A stretch of DNA of 64,000 bases, from contig CAUUMS010000004.1 of assembly GCA_963546395.1 (NCBI GenBank), forward strand, positions 62,001 through 126,000. The letters run 5' to 3'. Of this stretch, positions 1 through 8,360 are shown piece by piece. The DNA is from Bacteroides_D sp963546395. GTDB lineage: Bacteria > Bacteroidota > Bacteroidia > Bacteroidales > CAJPTX01. The position numbers were made by a program, and so were the translations under genes. Numbering within the stretch: the stretch's first letter is position 1; each line of letters starts with the position of its first letter. The notes under the pieces are model-generated. The model did no database searches and was not told where the DNA came from. It saw only the letters and a program-made list of their open reading frames with translations.

Positions 1-894
1 CTGCTGAGCATCTGCCCGGAGGATGAGATTGCGGTGGTGGAGATGGGGGCGAATCACATGGGAGAGATCGCCCTGCTGTGCCAGATAGCCAACCCGACGC
101 ACGGGGTGATCACCTCCATTGGCGAGGCGCACCTCGAGGGTTTCGGTTCGGTGGAGGGGGTGATGCGGGCCAAAGGGGAGCTCTTCGCCCACCTACATGC
201 CACCGGGGGCACGGCCTTCGTGCGCGACGATGATGCCCAGGTGGCGAGCATTGCCGAACAGGTGCACATGGGGTGCTCAGCCAGTCGCTACTCGCTCGCC
301 ATGTACCACGCCCGGTGGGAGGAGACATCGCCGGGGCAGAGCCTGCTGCATGTGACGTGGCAGGGGCAGGAGTACCATGTGGCGGTGCATCTGGCAGGGA
401 GCTACAATGCTATAAACGCGGTGGCCGCCCTGCACATTGCGCACTTCTTCAACGTGCCTCTACATCAGGCAGCATCCGGGATTGGGGGGTATATTCCCAC
501 CAATCATCGTTCGCAGGTGAAGGAGGGGGAGCGCAATCGGCTTTTTTTGGACTGCTACAATGCGAATCCCTCTAGCATGGCCCTAGCCATTGCCGACTTT
601 TCGGGACGTAGCTCCACGAGGCCGCGGGTGATGATTCTCGGTGAGATGCGCGAGCTGGGACAGGAGAGCCGTGGTCTACATGCGCGTATAGCTCAGCAGG
701 CGGCCGAATCGGGTGCCGAGCAATGCTACTTTGTGGGAGTCGAATGGACAGGAGTAGTGCCCGAGGAGCAGCATTTCAACGATTGCCAAGCATACGCTGA
801 ATACCTGGGCTCCCATCCCCTGACGGGGTGCGATGTGCTGCTGAAGGGTTCGCATGGCGTGGCCCTCGAGCAACTCGAGCCCTACCTGCTGTAG
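1..894 (+). CDS. murF: MurF, UDP-MurNAc-tripeptide--D-Ala-D-Ala ligase (5'-truncated by window edge)
   Basis: The frame is open from base 1 and ends at TAG 892-894, giving the last 297 residues. MurF adds D-Ala-D-Ala to the UDP-MurNAc-tripeptide in the cytoplasm, the last soluble step of peptidoglycan precursor synthesis. The visible part starts inside the central Mur-ligase domain with EMGANHMGEI (residue 14 on), then TSIGEAHLEGFGS, the SYNAINAVAA segment, and the C-terminal domain with LDCYNANPSSM and ILGEMRELG. The N-terminal uridine-binding domain and the P-loop lie upstream of the window. The next gene on the same strand starts 31 bp downstream, so cotranscription is likely. The MurF-type DCYNANP motif separates it from MurC, MurD and MurE. 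Confidence 0.95.
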   Translation: MLSICPEDEIAVVEMGANHMGEIALLCQIANPTHGVITSIGEAHLEGFGSVEGVMRAKGELFAHLHATGGTAFVRDDDAQVASIAEQVHMGCSASRYSLAMYHARWEETSPGQSLLHVTWQGQEYHVAVHLAGSYNAINAVAALHIAHFFNVPLHQAASGIGGYIPTNHRSQVKEGERNRLFLDCYNANPSSMALAIADFSGRSSTRPRVMILGEMRELGQESRGLHARIAQQAAESGAEQCYFVGVEWTGVVPEEQHFNDCQAYAEYLGSHPLTGCDVLLKGSHGVALEQLEPYLL

Positions 895-925
895 TCAGCA
901 CCACCCTCCAACTCGCACGCTCGAC

Positions 926-1849
926 ATGGGCACAGTGCTTTTGGCCGACGGAGGCTCTAGCAGCGTCAAGTGGGCAATTATTCGCCCAGAGCAACGTGTG
1001 GAGTTTTGCGAATCGCCCGCGCTCAACCCATTGTTCGGGACGCATAGCGAGCACCTGACGACCATTGCGAATGCGCTTAGCCCACGCTTGAACGGGGCAC
1101 CCGTGGACGAGGTGCATTTCTACGGGGCCGCATGCGGCGCAGATCAGCCCGGGGATCGCATCCATCGCGTGCTACAGGAGGCCTTCCCCGCAGCGCAAAT
1201 TCACACGGACTCCGACATGATCGCCGCATCGTTAGCTTGCTGGCGTGGCCAGCCGGGGCTCACCGCCATTGTGGGTACAGGGAGCAACGTGGGGTACTAC
1301 GATGGGCACAAGATGGTGTACTACCGCCCCTCGCTGGGCTACGTGCTGGGCGATGAGGGGAGCGGTGCCTGGATAGGGAAACGGCTGGTGCGCGACTGGC
1401 TGTACGGCTACCTGCCAACGGGACTGGCTCGGGCCCTGCACGATTTCGCTGGCGGCACCTGCGGGGTGTCGCAATGTGAGCATGGGGTGTACTCGTGCAA
1501 GGAGATCGTGGAGCAGGTGTACCGTGGGGAGCACCCTAACGCCTACCTCTCACGCTTTGCCCAGGTGGCGATAGAGCATCGGGATGTGCCATACTGCCAC
1601 GACCTGCTGCGTGAGGCCATGGGGCAATTTGTACAACACCTATGTGTACCAGCCAAGCAATGCGACCAGGTGGAGCTGCGGGCCGCAGGCACGGTGGCCT
1701 GGCATTGCTGCGACCATCTGGCAGAGGCTTGCCACGACGCCGGATTACACCTCGGCGAGGTGCAACGATCGCCCATTGTGGGACTCGCTCAACACTGGAT
1801 GGCGAGCCAAGGTGGTTCCCCCATCCTGCATACAGCGGCTGGCTCCTGA
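926..1849 (+). CDS. N-acetylglucosamine kinase-like ATPase (BadF/BadG/BcrA/BcrD family)
   Basis: The 307-aa protein has the sugar-kinase/actin-like fold. The first phosphate loop is ADGGSSSVKW (Asp8), the second is VGTGSN at 116-121, and LGDEGSGAWIG follows at 141-151. This set is typical of the BadF/BadG family members that Bacteroidetes genomes carry as N-acetylglucosamine kinases. The likely reaction is ATP-dependent phosphorylation of GlcNAc or a similar amino sugar in the cytoplasm, which would fit cell-wall recycling beside murF; the substrate is inferred. The ATG at 926 was chosen because the frame reads open further upstream inside murF without any family sequence. It ends 115 bp before the convergent DoxX-like gene. 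No clear terminator is visible in that gap. Confidence 0.8.
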   Translation: MGTVLLADGGSSSVKWAIIRPEQRVEFCESPALNPLFGTHSEHLTTIANALSPRLNGAPVDEVHFYGAACGADQPGDRIHRVLQEAFPAAQIHTDSDMIAASLACWRGQPGLTAIVGTGSNVGYYDGHKMVYYRPSLGYVLGDEGSGAWIGKRLVRDWLYGYLPTGLARALHDFAGGTCGVSQCEHGVYSCKEIVEQVYRGEHPNAYLSRFAQVAIEHRDVPYCHDLLREAMGQFVQHLCVPAKQCDQVELRAAGTVAWHCCDHLAEACHDAGLHLGEVQRSPIVGLAQHWMASQGGSPILHTAAGS

Positions 1850-1964
1850 TGCGGTAAAGCGAGCAGACACCATGCATCCTCCCGAGGCAATGCGAAGCTT
1901 AGGCTCAGGGAGATCCGTCGCAGGAGGGGCGAATATCGACGGCGTAGAGTGTGCTAGCGCGGGG

Positions 1965-3230
1965 CTACGACTCCGGGTTGGCCCTGCGGTCGGCCCGACG
2001 CACAAAGGTGGAGTAAAGGCCGATGACGAGGAGCACCACGGCGATAGCCAAGTACCAGTGCCAATGCGCCGCCTGACGATCGGCGGTGAGCACCTTGGAG
2101 AGCAGGTTGCCGCTGAAGTACCCGGGCTCGGGCATGTCGCGCATTTTCCATTTGCCAAGCACCACCCCATCATGCAGAAGGACTACACCCGGATTTGCCC
2201 GAACGACGGTCTTAAGCACACGCTCATCACCCGAGTAGATGGTCACTCCCGGGGCCTGGGCCGCAAACTGGGCCTGCACCTCGGGCGGTGATGACGTGGC
2301 CACGGCGAGTGGTAGTCCGGCCTGGACGGCTTGCTCTGCCAGGCTACGCAAACGCTCCACAGCCCCACGGGGATACTGATCGAGAAATGGCCACACCACC
2401 AGGAATCGATCGCCCTGGGCCTGCAATATCTGCGGGGCGATGTCCTGGCCACTCGAGTCGATCAGGTGGAACTCCTTGATCGGGGGCTCATAGCCCTTAC
2501 GGATGAGCTGGTTTTCGCTCGACACATAGTGCCACGTGGAGTCATCCCAGGGGTAGTCGGCCTCGGTGAATGTCTTGTTTACGCCATCCTTCTCGTAGAC
2601 GAAGGTGGTGGAGAACTCGTCTTGCGGGGCTCCCTCGGGCACGCTCATATTCTCCCATATGCTCGCCCCCACGTGGTAGGGCCTGAAGTCGAGCAGGGGG
2701 AGATGCACCAAGGAGTAAACACCTGGGGCTACGGCGGCTATCAGCAGCATCACCCAGAGCGCATACTGCCTCCAGCGGAGTGTACGCAGCAGGTAGATCT
2801 GCCTGTGCCAACGGCCGAGGAGCAACACCACAGCGGCTATCAGCAGGATGAGATTTTTAACAAAGGTCTGCGTGTTGCTGATCTTCACCGCATCGCCAAA
2901 GCAGCCGCAGTCGCTCACCGGATTTGCAATTGCCAGGTAGAGCGTGAGCGGGGTGAAGATGAACATGAAGATGGCTATGCCCCAAACGGCTATGCGTCGG
3001 CCCTCATCGAGCAGCAGCATGACCCCCAAGAGGAGCTCGGCTGTGGAGGCAAGCATGGCCAGGGGTATTGCGATGGCAGAGAGCCAGGGCATGTGAAAGG
3101 CGGCAAAGTAGTCGTTGAGCTTGTAGGAGAACCCAAGGGGGTCGACGCTCTTGACAAAGCCTGAGAACACGAAGGTGATGCCCAGGAGCAGCCGGCATAG
3201 GAATCGGACGGTTAGCTTGACAGATTGCAT
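1965..3230 (-). CDS. DoxX/MauE-like membrane protein with C-terminal thioredoxin-like domain
   Basis: 421 aa. The N-terminal third is a four-helix DoxX-type membrane domain (helices about 10-27, 50-75, 82-102, 124-140) with a SDCGCFGD motif near 106-113, as in MauE/DoxX proteins. One more helix at about 155-170 leads to a soluble periplasmic part. From about 280 this looks thioredoxin-like (a VVWPFLD strand, then a PGVVLLHDGVVLGKW segment) but lacks an obvious CxxC. A last helix lies near the C-terminus. It resembles the BT_3928-type family of Bacteroidetes; the function is unproven, with a role in envelope redox or quinone-linked chemistry possible. It starts 15 bp after tsaE and looks like the last gene of the porW-porX-tsaE cluster. 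Confidence 0.75.
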   Translation of the reverse strand: MQSVKLTVRFLCRLLLGITFVFSGFVKSVDPLGFSYKLNDYFAAFHMPWLSAIAIPLAMLASTAELLLGVMLLLDEGRRIAVWGIAIFMFIFTPLTLYLAIANPVSDCGCFGDAVKISNTQTFVKNLILLIAAVVLLLGRWHRQIYLLRTLRWRQYALWVMLLIAAVAPGVYSLVHLPLLDFRPYHVGASIWENMSVPEGAPQDEFSTTFVYEKDGVNKTFTEADYPWDDSTWHYVSSENQLIRKGYEPPIKEFHLIDSSGQDIAPQILQAQGDRFLVVWPFLDQYPRGAVERLRSLAEQAVQAGLPLAVATSSPPEVQAQFAAQAPGVTIYSGDERVLKTVVRANPGVVLLHDGVVLGKWKMRDMPEPGYFSGNLLSKVLTADRQAAHWHWYLAIAVVLLVIGLYSTFVRRADRRANPES

Positions 3231-3245
3231 AGGTTCTGGGAGAAT

Positions 3246-3680
3246 TTACGGGATGGCGACGGCTGTAAAGTGGCGAGTTTGACCCTCTAGCTCAATGGTT
3301 ACCTCAATGCGGTCGTCAGGCAACATAGCCTCAATGCGATCGGGCCACTCGAGCAGGCAAAGGGCGTTCGGATCGTACAGGTAATCTTCGCAGCCGATGG
3401 ATTGGGCCTCAGAAATGCTCTTGAGGCGGTAGAAATCGAAGTGGTACACGCTGGCCGCGTTGGCTGTACGGTACTCATTGATGATGGAGAAGGTGGGGCT
3501 GGTGACGGTGTCCGACACCCCTAATGCTTCGCACAGGGCCCGGATGAACGTGGTTTTACCGGCTCCCATCTCCCCACGGAAACACACCACGCCAGATGCT
3601 GGCAGCATTGGTACCAACTCGCAGGCGGCCATCGGTAGCTGGCTGAGGCTCGCCACGGTGCTTCGCCACAGGTCTCGCAT
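3246..3680 (-). CDS. tsaE: TsaE, tRNA t6A biosynthesis ATPase
   Basis: 144 aa, the usual size for TsaE. The P-loop GEMGAGKTTF lies near residue 37, followed by SPTFSIINEY (switch I region) and YHFDFYRL, then LLEWPD, all diagnostic of TsaE. The protein is the ATPase that works with TsaB and TsaD to put threonylcarbamoyl on A37 of ANN-decoding tRNAs. The ATG at 3680 is preferred to an in-frame GTG two codons earlier. It lies 13 bp after porX and 15 bp before the DoxX-like gene, so it is almost certainly part of the same transcript. Another t6A-pathway gene, mtaB, lies near 63 kb in this window. Confidence 0.92.
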   Translation of the reverse strand: MRDLWRSTVASLSQLPMAACELVPMLPASGVVCFRGEMGAGKTTFIRALCEALGVSDTVTSPTFSIINEYRTANAASVYHFDFYRLKSISEAQSIGCEDYLYDPNALCLLEWPDRIEAMLPDDRIEVTIELEGQTRHFTAVAIP

Positions 3681-3693
3681 CGCCACGTGAGAT

Positions 3694-5250
3694 CTACCGC
3701 TGCGGAGCTAGCGAAACGATGGGCACTATCATCTCCTCAAGCGAGATGCCGCCGTGCTGGAATGAGTCACGGTATTTGCCCACGTACAGGTTGTAGTTAT
3801 TGGGATAGGCGAAGAAGCTGTTCCCTAGCGCGAAGATGTAGCGCGAGCTGACGTTGGACTGCGGCAGGTGCAACTCGGCGGGATTGGTCGTATCGAAGAC
3901 CTCACGCTCGTCGTAGTTGAGATTCTTGCCCATCTTGTAGCGGAGGTTGGTGGTGGTGTGCCTGTCGCCAATGACGCGGATGGGTTTCTTCACCTGAATA
4001 GAGCCGTGGTCGGTGGTGATGATGAGGCGAATGTTCAGCTTGCTAGCCCGCTCGAGGAATGCGTAGAGATCGGAATGTTTAAACCAGCTCTGCGTGAGGG
4101 ACAGATAGCCGTGGGCATCGTTGGCAATCTGCTTGACGATGCGCATGTCATTGCGCGAGTGCGACAGCATGTCGACAAAATTGTAGACCACGACGGATAG
4201 GTCATCCCGCTCGAGGGCGCTGAAATCGCCCTCCCCGAGGGGCGAGCCCACCAGATTGGCCCCCTTGTGGTAGTTGGTGCGGTAACCACGCCCCAGACGC
4301 TGAATGTTGCGCTGTAGGAGCTCGTGCTCGTAGCTGTTCATTCCCTCCTCGTCATCGGCATCCTGCACCCAAAGGTCGGGCATGAGGGACTCGATTTCGA
4401 GTGGCATAAGGCCAGCAAAAATCGCATTGCGTGCGTACTGGGTGACGGTGGGCAGAATGGCGTAATAGAGCTCCTCGCTGTCCACCCGCCACATGGGGGT
4501 GAGCATCTCACGCATGATGCGCCACTGATCGAAGCGCAGATTATCGACCACCACGAGCAGCACCTTCTCCCCAGCCTCGATGTAGGGGAACACCTTCTCC
4601 CGTAGGACTCGAGGGGAGGTGACTGGGCGATCTGGCACGTCGCGGAACCAACCCCGATAGTTGCGCCGGATGAATTTGCCAAAGGCCGTGTTGGCCGACT
4701 GCTGCTGCATGGCGTGCATCTCCAGCATGTCGGGCGCATTGACATCGAGGAGGCTTAGGCGCCACTCGGAGAGCAGACGGTGGATGTTGGCCCAGTCCTC
4801 GTGCGAGGTGGCCTGGTCGACCAGGGTGGCAATCATCCCATAGTCGCTCTGGTAAGCCGTGGTGGTTTCCGCGGCCACGAGCTCTTTGCCGTGGAGATTC
4901 TTCTTGATGGAGATCAGGAGCTGACTCGGGCTGACGGGCTTTATCAAGTAGTCGGCAATCTTAGCGCCGACGGCCCGATCCATGATGTCCTCCTCCTCGC
5001 TCTTGGTGACCATCACCACGGGCACGGTGGGGGCAATGCGCTTGAGGTGAGCCAGGGCATCCAGGCCGCTTAGCCCGGGCATGTGCTCATCGAGGAAGAT
5101 CAGGTTGGCCCCCTTGTCCTCGAGCATATCAAGGGCATCATCGGCATTGGTCGCCGTGCGCACTGAGTAGCCTCGCTTTTCGAGAAAGAGGATGTGGGGA
5201 CGTAGGAGTTCTATCTCGTCATCGACCCACAGGATGTGTATATCGCTCAT
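3694..5250 (-). CDS. porX: PorX, response regulator with PglZ phosphodiesterase-like effector domain (T9SS control)
   Basis: 518 aa, the normal PorX length. The receiver domain (about 1-120) keeps the acidic pair Asp10/Asp11, phospho-acceptor Asp54 in IFLDEHMPG, Thr82 and Lys104. A helical linker follows. The PglZ/alkaline-phosphatase-like domain starts near 230 with VVVDNLRFDQW and ILPTVTQYARNAIF, then VYNFVDMLSHSR and TTDHGS, which carry the expected metal and nucleophile residues. In Porphyromonas gingivalis and Flavobacterium PorX acts with the kinase PorY and sigma factor SigP to control type IX secretion; that role is transferred here by family. It begins 14 bp after porW and ends 13 bp before tsaE. 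Confidence 0.95.
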   Translation of the reverse strand: MSDIHILWVDDEIELLRPHILFLEKRGYSVRTATNADDALDMLEDKGANLIFLDEHMPGLSGLDALAHLKRIAPTVPVVMVTKSEEEDIMDRAVGAKIADYLIKPVSPSQLLISIKKNLHGKELVAAETTTAYQSDYGMIATLVDQATSHEDWANIHRLLSEWRLSLLDVNAPDMLEMHAMQQQSANTAFGKFIRRNYRGWFRDVPDRPVTSPRVLREKVFPYIEAGEKVLLVVVDNLRFDQWRIMREMLTPMWRVDSEELYYAILPTVTQYARNAIFAGLMPLEIESLMPDLWVQDADDEEGMNSYEHELLQRNIQRLGRGYRTNYHKGANLVGSPLGEGDFSALERDDLSVVVYNFVDMLSHSRNDMRIVKQIANDAHGYLSLTQSWFKHSDLYAFLERASKLNIRLIITTDHGSIQVKKPIRVIGDRHTTTNLRYKMGKNLNYDEREVFDTTNPAELHLPQSNVSSRYIFALGNSFFAYPNNYNLYVGKYRDSFQHGGISLEEMIVPIVSLAPQR

Positions 5251-5264
5251 CGTCTGGTGTCATT

Positions 5265-7952
5265 TTACGGTTCGGCACGCTGGGCGGTATAGGATGACTC
5301 ATAGAATTGCAAGTAGGGAACAACCGTCTTTTCCTCTTTCAGGATGGCGAAGTTGGCGGGGGAGATGATCAGCGTCACCGGCTTGCGACCCTCAAAGAGG
5401 TCGGCCTTGACGAGTGCCTTGCGGAAGGCCTCGGCAGCCTTCCAATCCTCGAACGTGCGCACCATGATGGCCTCTAGGCCACCGTCAATAGGCTCGTGCG
5501 ACACGTCGAGATTGAGGTCAACATTGTAATCCACCGTGAGTCCCAGCACGCGGAACGTGATTTCATTGAGGTTTCCACTTGATGGAACAAGAACGGCCAA
5601 CCAGTGTTCGCCATCGCTTCGCTTGTAGGACTTCTGATCGGCTACGGCCGTAGTGTCCGCACGCCCCGTAGGGAGCTTGACAAAGCCATCATCATTGCCT
5701 GCAAGGGCCCGACGATCGATGGCCCGAAGTATTTCGGCAGCGTACTCGGATTGCTCTGTCCCGGCATGCTGACGGGTGAGCTGCTTGAGGGCCTGAATGC
5801 TGGCCATATTGCCCGGCTCATCACCCGTGCTAAGCGCGAGCAGAAGGGCAAAGCGAGGCTCGTAGTCGCTCTTTGCTGCCAGGGAGGCCCCCTCCTGAGC
5901 GATACGATAGGCTTCGGCCCGATGGCCCGTCATCAAGGTGTCGAGAGCCGATTTATGCAAGGATTCCAGCTGCTCCACCTGCTCACGCAGTCGCGATGCG
6001 TAGGAGGGATCAGTCACCATCTGGGCATAGCTGCTGGAGGGGTATTTGCTCAGGAGTGTTTCACGGTACTGCGCGGCCTGCGGCTCGAGATTGCCCTGGC
6101 GAGCTGTGATGTAAGCCAGGTAAAGCCCTTGCGCAGCCTCGTCCTTACTGGGGAAACGCTGCGCCACCGAGGCGTAGCTCTCTGCGGCACGGGCAGGGTC
6201 ATTCACCTCGTGGTTGTACGCCTCGGCCGCCTCCATGAGATAGAGCACGATGCGCCCGTCGGAGAGCTGCATGAGAGAGTCGTTCAGAGGCAAGCCCTTG
6301 AGGTAGTACTCCACGCTGGTCTTGTCGACCTTCTTCTGGGCCGTCGAATCCGAGGAGTTCGCCCCGTCCTCGGAGTTGGCTAGCAGAACTGCGCTCTTAT
6401 TCTTGCGGCGCCAGTTGTCCTCGAGCTTCCGGTCGCCCCACTTGAGCCTGAAGTCACTACGCCCAAAGCTTAGCGTACCCGCATTGTAGAAATACCAGCC
6501 CTGGCCAGAGGTTGTCGCCTCCTGGTTGGCATTGCGGTACTGGTTCATCATGGCAAAGTCCCTGTCACGTCGCTCCTGTTCCTCGGCCAGCTTAGCCTGA
6601 CGCTCCTCCTCTGCCAGCTTGGCAATGCGCTCCTTGATGAGCGTCATGCGCTCAGACTCTGGCATCTTTGCCACGCGCTGCACGCTGTCCTCATGGTTCA
6701 CATTGCGCAGCGCCATGGCAAGCTTTGTGAGCCCTCGGGCCTTGCTGGCTATAGCCTCAAAACCGGGATAGCCCTCGGGTAACACCGAGGCTGCACTGTC
6801 GTAGAACGCCTGCGCACCGAGGTAGTCGGCGTGCCGATAGTAATAGTCGCCAACCTGAAGGAATGAGATACCTTTCTGCTTGCTGTTGGAGACGCTACGC
6901 GCCGCGGACTCCTTGTAGAAGTCGATGGCCTGAAGGGTGTCGCCCTTCGTCTCAGCAATCTGACCAAGGGCGTAGTAAATCTGGTCGAGGTACTCTGTGT
7001 TCTTGTCGTCGTCGGCCATCTTGCGCAATGTGCGCTCCATGCCCTTCCCCTCTACGCGCGCCGCGAGGGAGAGCGACTTGACGCGCGCATTGAATCGCAG
7101 CTCGTAGTTGGAGGAGCTACCTGCCACCCGATGGTACAAATCGAATGCCTCTTTGGAGCGACCCATGGCCTCGTAGATCTGCGCAAGAGCAACTCGCATG
7201 CGTGCCCGCTCCGCACTCCGCTTCGCAAGCCGTAGGGCCTGCCGCGCATAGGGCAAAGCAGCCTCGTAGCGACTCTGCTGGCAGTAGAGATCGGCCCAAA
7301 AGGAGGCTAGCTGTAGATCGGTGGCTTTCCCCTTGGGACGCTTGGTGGACGCTGACAGGGCCTGCAACCGATGGCGTGCCGAAAGGGTGTCGCCACGCAA
7401 GGACTCAATACGTGCCATCCATAGCTCGGCCTCCCAGCCCTCGGGCTGCTGGGCAAACTGGCGCATGGAGAAATCCAGGGCCTGCTGGGCCTGATCTAGC
7501 TCGTTGCTCCATATGCGGGCCTTGCCAATGAGCAGCCACGCCTTACGGGCATAGGGGTTGAACTCGTTCTGCGAGTAGAAGGCTTTTTCGCTTGCAGAAA
7601 GCTCCTGCTTGCCCCGAGTCGGCTTAGCGGTGATGGAGTGATAGCGAATGAGCTCCGCGCACTTCTCGATGACCCGATCCATTTCGCCACCCGTTTCAAC
7701 TGAGGCCTCGGGTAGTCCCGCTAGGCTGAATGGGAGCGGACGTGTGAAGTCGTAGCGAACGTTCTCCATGGCCGTTCGCTCGCCCATCCGGTAGGCATCA
7801 CGGGCATTGAAGTAGTAGTTGAAATAGGATGTGGTGCGATGGTAGAAGCGGCGAGATGCTGTATTCTTCTTCGTACCGCAACCGGCTAGAGCAAAGATGG
7901 CCGCCAATCCTAGGAGGATTGCGACTCGTGGAAGACTGTCCGTAAGCCTCAT
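5265..7952 (-). CDS. porW: PorW/SprE-like TPR lipoprotein of the type IX secretion system
   Basis: 895 aa from the ATG at 7952. This start places a lipoprotein signal at the N-terminus: a positively charged MRLTDSLPR, a hydrophobic stretch, then the lipobox LAGC with Cys25. An earlier in-frame start would bury that signal. The mature part opens with FYHRTTSYFNYYFNARDAY, the conserved start of PorW/SprE proteins, followed by many tetratricopeptide-like helices and a charged coiled-coil around residues 410-445 (EERQAKLAEEQERR). PorW is an outer-membrane-associated lipoprotein needed for T9SS function. It is directly upstream of porX. A match to the Bacteroidetes -7 element lies about 95-100 bp upstream of the ATG. 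Confidence 0.88.
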   Translation of the reverse strand: MRLTDSLPRVAILLGLAAIFALAGCGTKKNTASRRFYHRTTSYFNYYFNARDAYRMGERTAMENVRYDFTRPLPFSLAGLPEASVETGGEMDRVIEKCAELIRYHSITAKPTRGKQELSASEKAFYSQNEFNPYARKAWLLIGKARIWSNELDQAQQALDFSMRQFAQQPEGWEAELWMARIESLRGDTLSARHRLQALSASTKRPKGKATDLQLASFWADLYCQQSRYEAALPYARQALRLAKRSAERARMRVALAQIYEAMGRSKEAFDLYHRVAGSSSNYELRFNARVKSLSLAARVEGKGMERTLRKMADDDKNTEYLDQIYYALGQIAETKGDTLQAIDFYKESAARSVSNSKQKGISFLQVGDYYYRHADYLGAQAFYDSAASVLPEGYPGFEAIASKARGLTKLAMALRNVNHEDSVQRVAKMPESERMTLIKERIAKLAEEERQAKLAEEQERRDRDFAMMNQYRNANQEATTSGQGWYFYNAGTLSFGRSDFRLKWGDRKLEDNWRRKNKSAVLLANSEDGANSSDSTAQKKVDKTSVEYYLKGLPLNDSLMQLSDGRIVLYLMEAAEAYNHEVNDPARAAESYASVAQRFPSKDEAAQGLYLAYITARQGNLEPQAAQYRETLLSKYPSSSYAQMVTDPSYASRLREQVEQLESLHKSALDTLMTGHRAEAYRIAQEGASLAAKSDYEPRFALLLALSTGDEPGNMASIQALKQLTRQHAGTEQSEYAAEILRAIDRRALAGNDDGFVKLPTGRADTTAVADQKSYKRSDGEHWLAVLVPSSGNLNEITFRVLGLTVDYNVDLNLDVSHEPIDGGLEAIMVRTFEDWKAAEAFRKALVKADLFEGRKPVTLIISPANFAILKEEKTVVPYLQFYESSYTAQRAEP

Positions 7953-8046
7953 ACGTAACCCCCAATCTTCATTTGCTGTAAGCCGCACTCTGCTCCAACG
8001 CCCTGCCAGGGCCTCATCGTCCAGGGCAATATTCGCCGGCCTAGCG

Positions 8047-8054
8047 CAAAGGTA
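8047..8054 (-). promoter_or_regulatory. Candidate -7 promoter element for the porW-porX-tsaE cluster
   Basis: On the minus strand the bases read TACCTTTG, a perfect match to the Bacteroidetes -7 consensus TAnnTTTG. The -33 region is weak: CTG rather than TTG at about the expected distance. The predicted transcript start would give a leader of about 85-90 nt before porW. Confidence 0.5.
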
Positions 8055-8277
8055 GCATTTTTCGTCAGGCCTACAGTGCCACACGCCATGACGACCTAGC
8101 CCGTCCGCACACGAACTCGAGCCTCCGCATGTTAGAAACGCTGTGCGAGGTGATTTAGTCTACCAGCCCCGGCGCCCACTGGAGGGGAGACGCACCAGGT
8201 AGGCACATCCGCCAATGGCATCGCATCATTGGGAGAATCGTCACCAGCGCAACTGGAGGCATCACTATGTAAAAGAT

Positions 8278-8321
8278 AGGGCTGCACGGATCCTCCCGCT
8301 TGGGATTCACCGCACAGCCCT
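8278..8321 (-). terminator. Rho-independent-type terminator after rpoC
   Basis: A 12-bp stem (AGGGCTGTGCGG with CCGTGCAGCCCT, including two G-U pairs) encloses a loop with a smaller TCCC/GGGA stem. On the minus strand it is followed by ATCTTTTAC. It lies 40 bp past the rpoC stop. Confidence 0.8.
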
Positions 8322-8360
8322 GCCTTAACCGGAGTGTGAGCTTGGCTCTAGGGAGCTTCG

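Larger units (their letters stand above)
7953..8360. other. Spacer between porW start and rpoC end
   Basis: About 408 bp without a convincing gene. It holds a promoter-like element for porW near 8050 and the rpoC terminator hairpin at 8278-8321. The part between (about 8090-8270) has no open frame with family character and no RNA that I recognise. Confidence 0.6.

Noticed and set aside
7953..8084. 44-residue N-terminal extension of PorW
   Set aside because: It would hide the lipoprotein signal and lies across the promoter element; the ATG at 7952 fits the lipobox.
8090..8270. Possible small RNA (6S, SRP RNA or similar) in the porW-rpoC spacer
   Set aside because: No conserved core of a known RNA could be found by eye; only the terminator is supported.
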